A DNA stretch of 36,716 nucleotides from JBBQXY01 sp051004815 (lineage in GTDB: Bacteria; Chloroflexota; Ktedonobacteria; Ktedonobacterales; Ktedonobacteraceae): the NCBI GenBank assembly GCA_051004815.1, contig JBPCJY010000027.1, positions 1-36,716 of the forward strand, read 5' to 3'. A program made the translations under genes and the position numbers. This document shows positions 15,567 to 23,553 of this stretch, in pieces (the stretch's first letter is position 1; each line of letters opens with the position of its first letter). Below the pieces are notes generated by a model that did not search any database, was not told the DNA's origin, and worked only from the letters and a program-made list of their open reading frames with translations.

Positions 15567-16292
15567 TTGGAAAATAAACATGATGCAACAGATATGGAAG
15601 CCCTGGAATTAGCAGCATGTACACCACAAGCTGTTAATCCAGAAGGATTTAATCAAAACGCTGTAATACCCTACGGATGTACTATAAAAGATATTGAACA
15701 TGCCATGAATGGCTTCATCGATTTTCTAGGATTTGTTAATCTACAACTCCACACAAGACAAATACCACGCCTTGAAAGTATGTTAATGGCTGCTAATTTT
15801 AGCAGTATTGTGGGAGAGTTCATGATTTCAAGCATACCCAAGTATTGCTCCAACCTTGTTAGAAACAGACACCATAATGGACATCCCGATCTCATTCATA
15901 AAGGGTACTATCAAGATGATGATGTTTTACATGGAGATCAGGGAATTGAGGTTAAAGCTTCACGCTATATGAGTGGATGGCAAGGCCATAACCGAGAAGC
16001 CTGTTGGCTCATGGTTTTTGTATTTAATTGTAATGGGCGCGAAGACATAAGGGATGAAAACAAAGCAAATCTTCTCTCTGGTCGTAAGCAGAAGCCATTT
16101 GTAAGGCCAAAACCATTTCGCTTTGTTAAGGTTACTGGCGCACAGCTTGCCGAACATGGCTGGTCATATTCAGGCCGTTCGGAAACCAGCCGAAGAACAA
16201 TTACTTCTAGTGTCATCAGAACGGGCTATGAGAAGATGATGAGCAATTGGATTTACCAGGACCCTCTACACTTGCCAAAGACCCGTTTGTAA
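15567..16292 (+). CDS. Putative Type II restriction endonuclease
   Basis: A 241-aa protein predicted to be the cleavage half of a Type II restriction-modification system. Pro107-Asp108 (HPDLI) and Glu128-Val-Lys130 (GIEVKASR) form a PD-(D/E)xK catalytic site, with an upstream Glu84 at a suitable distance. The rest matches no enzyme whose recognition sequence I can name. It starts with TTG after GAGG; an ATG at 15594 is an alternative. It converges on and overlaps by 27 bp a DNA methyltransferase gene on the opposite strand, which is the main support for the call. Confidence 0.75.
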   Translation: MENKHDATDMEALELAACTPQAVNPEGFNQNAVIPYGCTIKDIEHAMNGFIDFLGFVNLQLHTRQIPRLESMLMAANFSSIVGEFMISSIPKYCSNLVRNRHHNGHPDLIHKGYYQDDDVLHGDQGIEVKASRYMSGWQGHNREACWLMVFVFNCNGREDIRDENKANLLSGRKQKPFVRPKPFRFVKVTGAQLAEHGWSYSGRSETSRRTITSSVIRTGYEKMMSNWIYQDPLHLPKTRL

Positions 16293-17255
16293 TCCACTTT
16301 TTTCTGCTCGCACCTTTATAGCTACCAATTGTGGAATTGCTATACGACTCATTTCATAATAAGCAAGGTGACGCTCAACACCAATCGAATGAAGACCAAC
16401 CGCTTCCGCAGCTGCTAATGTAGAGCCTGACCCCATGAATGGATCCACAATGATACCTTGACCAAGAGGAAGAGAAGCGTAGACAATTTGACGAAGAAAC
16501 GACTGAGGTTTAAGACTTGGATGATCCGCGATCTCTCTTTCTCGTTGAGAAGTCTTTTCGCTGGCAATCACATCACAAAATGGCCTATCATCTGATATCC
16601 TTCGTAACCCGCCTGTCTGAAATTCCCTTAAACAATCACTTACCTTCATCTTTTGAGGTAAAGGTTTTCGCAGAATCCCCCAAGGTTCATAGCACCCTCT
16701 AGCTAAAGATGAAACATCTGGAAACTCTTGCTCAGCATTTTTAGGGCGGTCGCCCCCTCTCAATGTTCGTACTAAACGGATTAACTCTCCCCGAAACTCT
16801 AAACCACCTTCAACTAAGGCAGAAAAGACCAATTGAGAAAGGAATGAGTTACTTGCAACAAAGACATGCCCACCTGGACGTAACGCACGAGCAGCAAGCC
16901 TTGCCCAAGTCACGAAAAAGAGACGTATAGCCGTGCGTTCTTTCTCGTCTAATGCCGTAAATCTTGGCAAAGGAGAGCGCACATTTCCATCAAAGGCAGG
17001 AGGAATTCTCCAAACGCCGCCATTAGCATTCGCTCGTTTCTCAATTTGTTCAAGCTCATACTCTTTTACTCCATAGGGAGAATCGGTTACTATCGCATGA
17101 ATTGTATTTTCCGGAACTTTACTGAGCCACTCAAAACAATCCGCATGTACGATACGAGATTGTCCTACTGCATGAGAAGTATAGGTAAAAGCTAACCTTG
17201 CTAACAAATCTCCATCATCAGGACTTTGAAGAAACCTTACATCCCTTTGTGCCAT
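16266..17255 (-). CDS. DNA methyltransferase (N4-cytosine or N6-adenine, beta-like order)
   Basis: A 329-aa SAM-dependent DNA methyltransferase. Catalytic motif IV is DSPY (residues 58-61) within VTDSPYGVKEYE, and the SAM-binding motif I follows much later as DPFMGSGS from Asp271. This order, catalytic motif before SAM motif, is that of beta-class amino-methyltransferases. The intervening variable part, about 200 residues, should hold the target-recognition region. AAGGAG precedes the ATG. It is the protective partner of the convergent endonuclease. Substitution of the usual DPPY by DSPY is compatible with N4- or N6-methylation, and the target base cannot be decided. Confidence 0.88.
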   Translation of the reverse strand: MAQRDVRFLQSPDDGDLLARLAFTYTSHAVGQSRIVHADCFEWLSKVPENTIHAIVTDSPYGVKEYELEQIEKRANANGGVWRIPPAFDGNVRSPLPRFTALDEKERTAIRLFFVTWARLAARALRPGGHVFVASNSFLSQLVFSALVEGGLEFRGELIRLVRTLRGGDRPKNAEQEFPDVSSLARGCYEPWGILRKPLPQKMKVSDCLREFQTGGLRRISDDRPFCDVIASEKTSQREREIADHPSLKPQSFLRQIVYASLPLGQGIIVDPFMGSGSTLAAAEAVGLHSIGVERHLAYYEMSRIAIPQLVAIKVRAEKSGLQTGLWQV

Positions 17256-17468
17256 ATCAATAATCTCCTTATAGCGTGCAAACTAATTCTACATGGCTAA
17301 CACTGGGTTTGGCAAGCGGCTTAATTAAGAACACTTTTAGACATGGCTGCGGTCAATACCATCTGTAAGTCAGGGAATACATCCGATACCACCGAAGAGC
17401 ATCAAGGCGGGGATGTATATTTAGATATAACTAGTGAAGCCGCTTGGAAAATCCAGATAACGGAACTA

Positions 17469-17993
17469 CTACCATAGGGCAGTTGTTGCTAGAACAAGTC
17501 CGTAGAGCAGGAAAATAGATCCGAAAATGAAATTTGCTAATGAGTCTTGTGGACTAGAAAAGCTTGGGGAAAAAGCGAATACAAGTATCGAAGCCATAAA
17601 CCAGGTGACAGTTGCTCCAACTATCCATAGTATGAAATGACCCCAGCGCAGCTTTGTAATTCGGTGCCGCATATATACAAAGAGGACAACACCCGCAATT
17701 ATTATGCCAAAAAAGAAGAATAATGCTAGTCCTCTCTTAACAGAGTTATATCCAAAAGATTCAGAAGCTCCAAAGCACCCAAGAGCTATTATGAAAGTTG
17801 CTAAAAAGTAGAAAATGCCTTTGACTATTCTAAGGGGAAGCCCTGGGCGATATTTTTCTGAAATTTTTTCATGGGGATTCAGTGGATAATCATGATAATC
17901 TATGGAAGGTGGTATTTCGTATTGCATACCTGCCCATTGCGTTTGTTCATAAGCAGATCGTTGCGGCTCTTGTGGTGGCACCAGGTTGCTCAT
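17469..17993 (-). CDS. Four-helix membrane protein, hypothetical
   Basis: A 174-aa protein of unknown function. About 50 polar N-terminal residues (rich in Pro, Gln and Tyr) precede four hydrophobic helices at roughly residues 56-74, 85-106, 118-140 and 150-172, with a basic loop (YMRHRITKLRW) after the second helix. This topology suggests an integral membrane protein with a cytoplasmic N-terminus. The ribosome site is weak (GAAAGAAA). It lies in the left integrative element after the methyltransferase. No family is recognised; the 212 bp before the methyltransferase start hold no gene. Confidence 0.6.
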   Translation of the reverse strand: MSNLVPPQEPQRSAYEQTQWAGMQYEIPPSIDYHDYPLNPHEKISEKYRPGLPLRIVKGIFYFLATFIIALGCFGASESFGYNSVKRGLALFFFFGIIIAGVVLFVYMRHRITKLRWGHFILWIVGATVTWFMASILVFAFSPSFSSPQDSLANFIFGSIFLLYGLVLATTALW

Positions 17994-18214
17994 GTATTTT
18001 TTCTTTCAGTTGAAGGTACGGAGCAAGTGCCTCCCGTACAATCTCATATTATGGAATAGAGCATCAGTGGTATGTAACTAAACAAATTCACGCACGCTTC
18101 ACCAGATGATGTACTTCCATATATTTGACAGACTCTTTTGCCATTAAGTGGAAATTTTTTGCTGCTTCTTATTGAAGAGGTTAAGATAGTATACCTATTA
18201 CTCACATCCAGAAA

Positions 18215-18251
18215 AATGCTCATCCTCTGCTAGTTGCAGAGGATGAGCATT
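18215..18251 (-). terminator. Rho-independent terminator of the 82-aa gene
   Basis: Perfect 16-bp stem (18215-18230 with 18236-18251), 5-base loop, followed on the minus strand by a T-run (TTTTTC). It lies 18 bp past the stop of the minus-strand gene at 18270. Confidence 0.88.
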
Positions 18252-18269
18252 ACTTGTTGATAGTGATAT

Positions 18270-18518
18270 TTATCTCACGTAGCTAGCAACAATTACACGG
18301 CTTAGCCAGAAATTCAAACCTAGAAAACTGGCGTATTGGAGTTTCCATCCTGCTGCTATCATTTGCTGACAGTCACTTTGGAAACGCCCAACTGCGGAAC
18401 GGAAGCTAAAAATACCGGATTTGTAAAACTTTACTTCCTGCACTTGCTGAGTAGGTTGAAGTTGTTGCTGTGATTGGAATGGTTGTGCAGGCAGTCCTTG
18501 CTCGTATTGATTTATCAT
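18270..18518 (-). CDS. Small hypothetical protein, 82 aa
   Basis: An 82-aa protein with a glutamine-rich N-terminal third (residues 1-28) and a compact C-terminal part containing FYKSGIFSFRSAVGRFQSD and the aromatic GWKLQYASFLGLNFWL. AAGGA is suitably spaced before the ATG, and a strong terminator follows, so I regard it as a real monocistronic gene. No family is recognised. It is the last cargo gene before the attachment copy at 18975. Confidence 0.6.
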   Translation of the reverse strand: MINQYEQGLPAQPFQSQQQLQPTQQVQEVKFYKSGIFSFRSAVGRFQSDCQQMIAAGWKLQYASFLGLNFWLSRVIVASYVR

Positions 18519-18974
18519 AAGATAATTCCTTCTGCTTTGTTATTAACTCACCCTCTATGAGTCCTGCTTATATTGTACAAGCGTTACCAAATTCAATTGT
18601 GTTACAGATTTTGGCACTACTCTGTAAAGAGAAAGCATGAAAAGGGCGTAACGAGGAGAGATAATACAGGCATAGACTCTCGTTTACTGCGGAAAACGAA
18701 GAGTTTATAAACAAAGGTGCTGAGTAATTGGTAAATCAAGCATTACAAATTCTGGCTATTAAGAATAGTAATCCGTAGAATAAATTTATATGGTTAAACA
18801 GCAGTATTTTTAGCGGAGGCTTTGTACCAAATTGCACCAAAAAATCAGCTAGTCATAGCCAAAAACAACGGACGTGAGACCAACTGATTTTTACCCTCCA
18901 AAAAGGCATGATAAGCCCTACTATTATAACATTGTTTGTTTGATGTGAAGTGGCCTGTAAAGCCAAGGTAAGAA
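18519..18974. other. Gene-free AT-rich stretch left of the attachment copy
   Basis: No convincing gene on either strand. The right end carries GGCCTGTAAAGCCA (18952-18965), one of four copies of a short motif flanking the tRNA-derived repeats. The left end should hold the promoter of the 82-aa gene. Confidence 0.5.
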
Positions 18975-19030
18975 GTGGAGAAGTGGGCGACTAGGGATTC
19001 GAACCCCAGACCTACTGCGTGTAAAGCAGC
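18975..19030. repeat. Attachment-site copy: 56-bp exact repeat of tRNA-Val 3' part
   Basis: Identical over 56 bases to 24481-24536, covering the anticodon stem through the 3' end of tRNA-Val plus 9 bases beyond. Similarity ends abruptly at 19031. This is the tRNA end displaced when the right element integrated. The fragment lacks the D-arm and 5' half, so it is not a tRNA gene. Confidence 0.92.
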
Positions 19031-19219
19031 AGTTAAGAAGTACCTTTTCAATTAGCCTGTAGAGCCAGCTTAGATGTATTGGAACTACTGTCTCTTTTGG
19101 AGAATAAGCAGTTCTAACAACTAGCTGAAATTACGAAAAATCACTCTTTTGAATAAGGATTTTAACCATTACAACCTTATATCAAACCAGTAACTGTAAT
19201 AACATTAAGTGCTGCAATA

Positions 19220-20338
19220 TTAATTTAAGGGCAGTTCTTGAGCATGAATAATAATTTGTTCGTCTGACTCTAGTATCTTGTTAGCAAGATATAAATCTTC
19301 TAGCTCTTTGTATGTTAACCACCTTGAACCTATCATATTTGAATTAAACATTTCCTCAAAAATTTTATGAGTGACGGCTTGACTTCTAATATCCTTAGAA
19401 CGTAAAACGTTATTGCCCTTGGCAGTAGATTGCTGTGCATTTCTGACCACACATATGGGAACATAACATCCTCCAGATAAAAATGATGAATTCGACGACT
19501 GCAATTCGTCCGTTGGACGAAGAAAAGCAGCACAGCAAGGCAATCGATATTTAATTTTATATTTACTATCTTCTAAACAAAAATTTCCTCCACAATATGT
19601 TTTTTCCATTTTTTCCAATTGCCCTTGTATTCTCTTATCTAAATACAAAGACTTATTATGCCAAACTTTATATTGCAGTGCTGCTATGCGTACCAATTTA
19701 ACTTTTCCTGCTTCCCAATAGTTCTCGTATATGAGATCAGTCCCCGTCGCATATTCTGGTTTATCCGGATGGAGGACTCGTACTCTTAACGCTCTATCCT
19801 TAGAAATCTCAAATTCGCGATAATTTCTTCCATTACCTGATATAGGAAATTTTCTTTCAACTTGGTAAGCATCTCTGAAGATTAGGCTGTGTTCTGTATT
19901 TTTTCTTTCCCTTAATTCTTCCACAGCTTTACGCATATCATTCATTGATTTTCTAATAAGGTCTACATCTATTGAAAAAGATTCCTTAGTTAGAAGCTTC
20001 GCAAGTTTATTTATCTCTATCTCAAGAAGATCAATCGGAGAGATTGTTTTACCCTCTGACTCAGAAGATGCCTCAGCAATTTGTATAAATCTCCTAGCTG
20101 TCTCACTCAATCTTTCTCGATTAAGCAAGCTATGTTGAGGATCAAACAATCCTGGTATCAATGCCTCCCCTAGTAATAATGCCTGTTTATAAGAAGCACT
20201 GTTAGTTCTTGACCCTTTATTTGCAATACCCCTCATATCACGGAGAGCAACGAGTGTAGACCATTCGGCGTTTAACCTTATCTTTTTCTCTTCATTCTTC
20301 CCTAAATCATCATCCTCAAAGCCCCAATTATCTATCAT
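19220..20338 (-). CDS. Unknown 372-aa element cargo protein, possible PD-(D/E)xK-like nuclease
   Basis: I do not recognise a named family. The N-terminal half is charged and helical (residues 1-150). The C-terminal half has a strand pattern with GTDLIYE (Asp201, Glu205) followed, after a basic turn, by VRIAALQYK (Gln222-x-Lys224). This spacing and strand logic resemble the D...(E/Q)xK active site of restriction-endonuclease-like folds. Next come a QLEKMEK helix and six cysteines (249, 254, 268, 269, 291, 296), of which C249-x4-C254 and C268-C269 could bind metal. AGGAG precedes the ATG. It lies between the recombinase and the attachment copy, a common cargo position. Nuclease function is a hypothesis. 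Confidence 0.6.
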   Translation of the reverse strand: MIDNWGFEDDDLGKNEEKKIRLNAEWSTLVALRDMRGIANKGSRTNSASYKQALLLGEALIPGLFDPQHSLLNRERLSETARRFIQIAEASSESEGKTISPIDLLEIEINKLAKLLTKESFSIDVDLIRKSMNDMRKAVEELRERKNTEHSLIFRDAYQVERKFPISGNGRNYREFEISKDRALRVRVLHPDKPEYATGTDLIYENYWEAGKVKLVRIAALQYKVWHNKSLYLDKRIQGQLEKMEKTYCGGNFCLEDSKYKIKYRLPCCAAFLRPTDELQSSNSSFLSGGCYVPICVVRNAQQSTAKGNNVLRSKDIRSQAVTHKIFEEMFNSNMIGSRWLTYKELEDLYLANKILESDEQIIIHAQELPLN

Positions 20339-20441
20339 GTTAAATATCTCCTATCTAGCAAGGAATATAAAAGTAGTAAATACATCTATAACCTAATTTC
20401 AACCACTATGCAAGAAATAAGATTAACCATGAATATTTAGT

Positions 20442-20479
20442 ACTAAAAAGTACAGTTAAACTTAGCTGTACTTTTTAGT
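20442..20479. terminator. Hairpin terminator between recombinase and 372-aa gene
   Basis: Perfect 14-bp inverted repeat (20442-20455 with 20466-20479), 10-base loop, with AAAAA and TTTTT within the arms. It lies 12 bp past the recombinase stop and separates it from the downstream gene on the same strand. Confidence 0.75.
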
Positions 20480-20490
20480 GAATTTCACTT

Positions 20491-21489
20491 CTACTCGTTC
20501 CAATAACCCTCACCAAACGCCTCATTTTTCGCATCACTCTTAGCCCTCAATGTTGAGTGCTTCTCATGCGATTTCTGTAACTGCTCTATTGAGAGTGAGG
20601 CATAATGGTCAGTCATCTTGAGAGAGCTATGCCCTAATTGGCGACGAACATCTAACGGGCTACGTCCACTGGCTAACTGTGTGGTCGCCATATATCGCCG
20701 ACAGTTGTGAGCAGACACACGCTTGCCATCTATACCTGTTCGCTTTTTCAACCGCTTAAAGAGCATCGCAACCCCCCAGTTAGTAAGAGGTTCACCATCA
20801 TCAGCCAGGAATACCGCATCATCCTTACGTGCAATATCACTACCTGCAAGCGTAGCTCGATGATGAGCCAAGTAACTGTGAAGCGGCTTAAATCCATCGC
20901 GTGACACTGGCACTTGTTGCCACTTATTGCCCTTGCGGTGAACAAGAAGAACGCGAGAGCTTTTATCAATATCGCCCAGGCGTAGCCCTACCAACTCACT
21001 AAGGCGTATACCTGTATCAATGAGTAAGGTGACAATAGCACGGTTACGAGCGGTTAATGCCCTGCGTAGTGGAGGATTGCTCGTATCGCCCTCTTCACAA
21101 GCCGTAAGAAGCTTCTCTACGTCATCAGACGTAAAGGTAGGAATGAATTTCTTTTCCATGCGAGGAAGCTTAAAACGTGGAGTAATTGGTTTCTCTAACT
21201 TTTCCTCTAGCTCTAGCCAGTGACAGAAGGCTAGCAGAGATTGACCATAGCTATGTATCGACTCATCACTAAGACTCTTACCCCGATAAGTAGGAGTCTT
21301 TTTCAGATACGCCATCCAGCCGCGCAAGTGTTCAAGTTGTAGAGCTTCCACATCGACTATCCCATGAGCCGATTGTAGCCAGGTAGAGAAGTAACGGAGC
21401 CGTTGCTCATACGTCCTGAGAGTCTTAGGAGTACAGTTATCGAGTTCACGAACCTCTATAAACTCACGTACAGCATCGCTCATCTTCAT
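20491..21489 (-). CDS. Tyrosine recombinase / integrase
   Basis: A 332-aa site-specific recombinase, most likely the integrase of the surrounding element acting on tRNA-Val. The N-terminal SAM-like core-binding domain covers residues 5-100. The catalytic domain has Arg162 (TGIRLSELVGLR), Lys186 in the beta-hairpin (HRKGNKW), His261-x-x-Arg264 (SAHNCRRYMAT), His287 (QLGHSSLKMTDHY) and Tyr296, so the catalytic set is complete. GAGGTGG precedes the ATG at 21489. It is related in layout to XerC/D-type integrases without an arm-binding domain. A near-identical C-terminal stub at 11850-12022 shows that the neighbouring older element once had a sister enzyme. Confidence 0.93.
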   Translation of the reverse strand: MKMSDAVREFIEVRELDNCTPKTLRTYEQRLRYFSTWLQSAHGIVDVEALQLEHLRGWMAYLKKTPTYRGKSLSDESIHSYGQSLLAFCHWLELEEKLEKPITPRFKLPRMEKKFIPTFTSDDVEKLLTACEEGDTSNPPLRRALTARNRAIVTLLIDTGIRLSELVGLRLGDIDKSSRVLLVHRKGNKWQQVPVSRDGFKPLHSYLAHHRATLAGSDIARKDDAVFLADDGEPLTNWGVAMLFKRLKKRTGIDGKRVSAHNCRRYMATTQLASGRSPLDVRRQLGHSSLKMTDHYASLSIEQLQKSHEKHSTLRAKSDAKNEAFGEGYWNE

Positions 21490-21559
21490 AGACCCACCTC
21501 ACAATCCTCTAATAGCTTGCCATCGTTGTAAGTATGGGATAGCAAGCTCGCACCTTTTG

Positions 21560-21800
21560 TAGTTATAGGGGCGCGTGTTCCTTTTTTCCGCCCCCCGACT
21601 TTTTGGTGTGACAAAAAAAGCCGGTTGGTTGTCGGCGGCAAGCGGCGGCCCCAGGGGCATCCCGCCGCCGTTTCGTGTGCCGCCGACAACACCGAGACAC
21701 CTCCCATCGTTAGCTAGAGAAGCGAGGTGGCCCTTCACCCAGCCCATTGCTAACGATGGGTGTGTGGCGTGCGCAGAGGTGAGCCACATGCACCAAGCGC
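21560..21800. other. GC-rich island of nested inverted repeats
   Basis: The 370-bp gap between the recombinase start and the sigma-like gene stop contains an unusually structured core. A 13-bp inverted repeat (21628-21640 with 21678-21690) encloses a second GC-rich pair (AGCGGCGGC with CCGCCGC near 21641-21671). A separate 12-bp pair follows (21703-21714 with 21749-21760). The open frames here on both strands are low-complexity and overlap the hairpins, so I do not call a gene. Possible roles are a structured RNA, a single-strand origin or transfer site, or the recombinase's control region. Confidence 0.6.
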
Positions 21801-21859
21801 GGAAGCAAATCTGCATCTGGCACACCGCAATCGCCCGAGACCAACCACCTCTCACCATC

Positions 21860-22831
21860 TCAAGCCACCCCCGCAGCCACATCACCCGCTTTCTCCCGTT
21901 CCCGTAAGTACACCCCAACACGCGTATGGGCAACCCCTGCCTCTTTCCCCAGAGCCACCCCAGTCACCTTTTGCCCACGAGCCTGTAACGCATCATACGC
22001 CCGGTCGAGTCGTTGTCGTTGTTCCCTATTTATCCGCACCTCCTGATACGCTTTGTACTTCGGCCCCTCCAAGACACTTTGAGCGTACCAGCGGGGATAC
22101 ACCCCCTTGAGCTTCTCTCGTAACACCAGCCGCCCACGCCACCACCTGCTATACACCGTTTTATACGCGGAACTCTCTCCATGAACCCCACCAGCGATCT
22201 CTTGCACGGTCTCGGCCCCGGTCTGCGCCAACCCGCTCCACCGCCACATCACCTCGCGAACGGTGGGCACCAAGGTGTCTATGGCTTGCACAATCGGTCT
22301 CTCATCCACCTCACTCTCAACACGAGAAGGAGCAGACACCCTCTCACCAAGCGTCATCTTTTCCTCACCTTCAAACACCACCCCACCAGACACCGGAACA
22401 TCCAGACGCTCAATCGGACAACACGGACACGCCATCTCAGGAGAAACAATCAAAGTGTTAAACCGGTGACAGTATCGCCGTATCGCTCCATAGGCACATC
22501 CGAGTAAATACGACAGCGGATTGTCTGCGTGAAGAGCTTGCCCAAAACATTCCAGAAGAGCCTGTGATCCCTCTTGGGCGAGATCAAGCTGCTCCAGAGG
22601 AGCCGAAACCCACCGATAGGTGGTCGCATAGCGAAAAGCATAGCGTTGAACCCAAGGCACCAGACCCAGGACAATCTCATCACGCACCTGGTTATCACCA
22701 CAACGCGCACGCTCAACCAGCTTCGACTCTTGCTCAGCCGTCCAACGGACAGGTTTGCCCACATCGGCACGATACAATTGCTCACTGGTCAACAGGTCTC
22801 CATCCAAAGCCGTTTGCGAAAGCCGTGTCAT
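21860..22831 (-). CDS. Sigma-70-like protein with C-terminal HTH
   Basis: A 323-aa protein with a recognisable sigma region 2-like segment at about residues 45-125: VRDEIVLGLVPWVQRYAFRY, then a DLAQEGSQALLECFGQAL core and a NPLSYLLGCAYGAIRRYCHRF helix. A Cys-Pro-Cys-Cys cluster follows near residue 137. A second HTH-like part at the C-terminus (ARGQKVTGVALGKEAGVAHT, then RVGVYLRER) is built like the DNA-binding end of recombination or partition accessory proteins. It is not a typical ECF factor, because the two helical parts are far apart. It may direct RNA polymerase to element promoters. A 13-bp palindrome CTCTATGATAGAG lies 40 bp upstream (22872-22884). Confidence 0.7.
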   Translation of the reverse strand: MTRLSQTALDGDLLTSEQLYRADVGKPVRWTAEQESKLVERARCGDNQVRDEIVLGLVPWVQRYAFRYATTYRWVSAPLEQLDLAQEGSQALLECFGQALHADNPLSYLLGCAYGAIRRYCHRFNTLIVSPEMACPCCPIERLDVPVSGGVVFEGEEKMTLGERVSAPSRVESEVDERPIVQAIDTLVPTVREVMWRWSGLAQTGAETVQEIAGGVHGESSAYKTVYSRWWRGRLVLREKLKGVYPRWYAQSVLEGPKYKAYQEVRINREQRQRLDRAYDALQARGQKVTGVALGKEAGVAHTRVGVYLREREKAGDVAAGVA

Positions 22832-22912
22832 AGACCAAAACCATCCTTCCTTGACATGCTCGGCCCACAGGCTCTATGATAGAGAAGAGAACCGAGCAAT
22901 GCTGACCCTTCA

Positions 22913-23402
22913 AATGGCTTGCCATTCGTTCTCACATCGCTGGTTAGTGGTTGCAGCCACTAACCAGTATCCCCAATGGCTTTGCCATTCCTCTAAACAA
23001 TACCGTTTGCTTCCTTTCTTAGGAAGCAAACAACCATCGTGAGACGTGATACGAACCCGTTAGAACTGGCACACATGAACACTTGAACCAAGTATGAAGA
23101 AAGCACCGCCGCCCATGCATCCCACATTCCGCATAGTGCCGTAGCCACGCCTGAACCACCGCGACATCCCAATGACGATGCACAACACCAGCCGGAGCGA
23201 ACAACAGTATCTCGCGAGTTTGATAGTCTTGCACGATCACGAGCCCTTGTGCCATCACCTGCTTGACCAAGCGCATCATCCTCACCTCTTCTAGTGTCAT
23301 TTCCATGCTGAACCTCCTTGTGTGCTTACGGCTTGCCATTTGTCCTCACTCGTTAACTTATGTCTCTCACACACCAACCAACACCTCTAATGGCCTGCCA
23401 TT
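22913..23402. repeat. Set of AATGGC-N-GCCATT palindromes and two stem-loops
   Basis: Palindromes occur at 22913-22926, 22975-22989 and 23389-23402, with a partial copy at 23330-23340. The first and partial copies share a further tail (GTTCTCAC or GTCCTCAC, then CGCTGGTTA-like bases). Two perfect hairpins lie among them: 22940-22967 (11-bp arms, 6-base loop) and 23005-23031 (11-bp arms, 5-base loop), the second overlapping the stop codon of the 95-aa gene. They lie in the spacers between the element's cargo genes. Confidence 0.65.
23019..23306 (-). CDS. Small hypothetical protein, 95 aa
   Basis: A 95-aa protein of unknown family. I place the start at ATG 23306 because AAGGAGG lies 6 bases before it, one of the best ribosome sites in the window; an upstream in-frame start at 23339 lacks one. 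Residues 1-50 (MEMTLEEVRMMRLVKQVMAQ, then a strand VIVQDYQTREILLFAP) look like a small alpha-beta unit. The rest is rich in Cys, His and Trp (HRHWDVAVVQAWLRHYAECG). Its stop codon lies inside a perfect hairpin. It may be expressed with the downstream sigma-like gene, but 187 bp separate them. Confidence 0.55.
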   Translation of the reverse strand: MEMTLEEVRMMRLVKQVMAQGLVIVQDYQTREILLFAPAGVVHRHWDVAVVQAWLRHYAECGMHGRRCFLHTWFKCSCVPVLTGSYHVSRWLFAS

Positions 23403-23484
23403 ATTAAAACACTTAAAGTTTATTAAGCTTTTAATCTCCAATAAACTCTGATCAGATTATACCTGACCAAATTTAAAATGTCAA

Positions 23485-23514
23485 TAGACTTTTAATATCC
23501 AATAGTGCTATAAT
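23485..23514 (+). promoter_or_regulatory. Promoter of the HTH-GNAT gene with flanking repeats
   Basis: Perfect -10 TATAAT (23509-23514) with a weak -35 TAGACT (23485-23490), 18-base spacer, 40 bp before the ATG at 23554. The 16-base CTTTTAATATCCAATA overlapping the spacer (from 23489) repeats CTTTTAATCTCCAATA about 60 bp upstream, a likely regulator site. Confidence 0.6.
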
Positions 23515-23553
23515 ATGCTTAGCTCACATTATATCCATAAGGAGATATTCAGC

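Larger units (their letters stand above)
11674..18974. mobile_element. Left (older) tRNA-Val-associated integrative element
   Basis: Bounded on the left by the decayed attachment copy at 11674 and on the right by the exact copy at 18975. It contains a truncated recombinase next to its left end, a Fic gene with an operator array, an IS630-family insertion, a Uma2 gene, a Type II restriction-modification pair and two small genes. Much of it is AT-richer than the flanks. Without an intact recombinase it is probably immobile unless the right element's integrase acts in trans. Boundaries are inferred from the repeats. Confidence 0.6.

Noticed and set aside
18984..19030. Second tRNA-Val gene
   Set aside because: Only the anticodon-stem-to-3' part is present; the D-arm and 5' acceptor strand are missing.
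21499..21933. 144-aa minus-strand reading frame between integrase and sigma-like gene
   Set aside because: It overlaps the end of the sigma-like gene and runs through the nested hairpins; the composition is erratic and no ribosome site is visible.
22181..22507. 108-aa plus-strand frame rich in His, Thr and Arg
   Set aside because: It is antisense to the sigma-like gene, which has recognisable domain structure.
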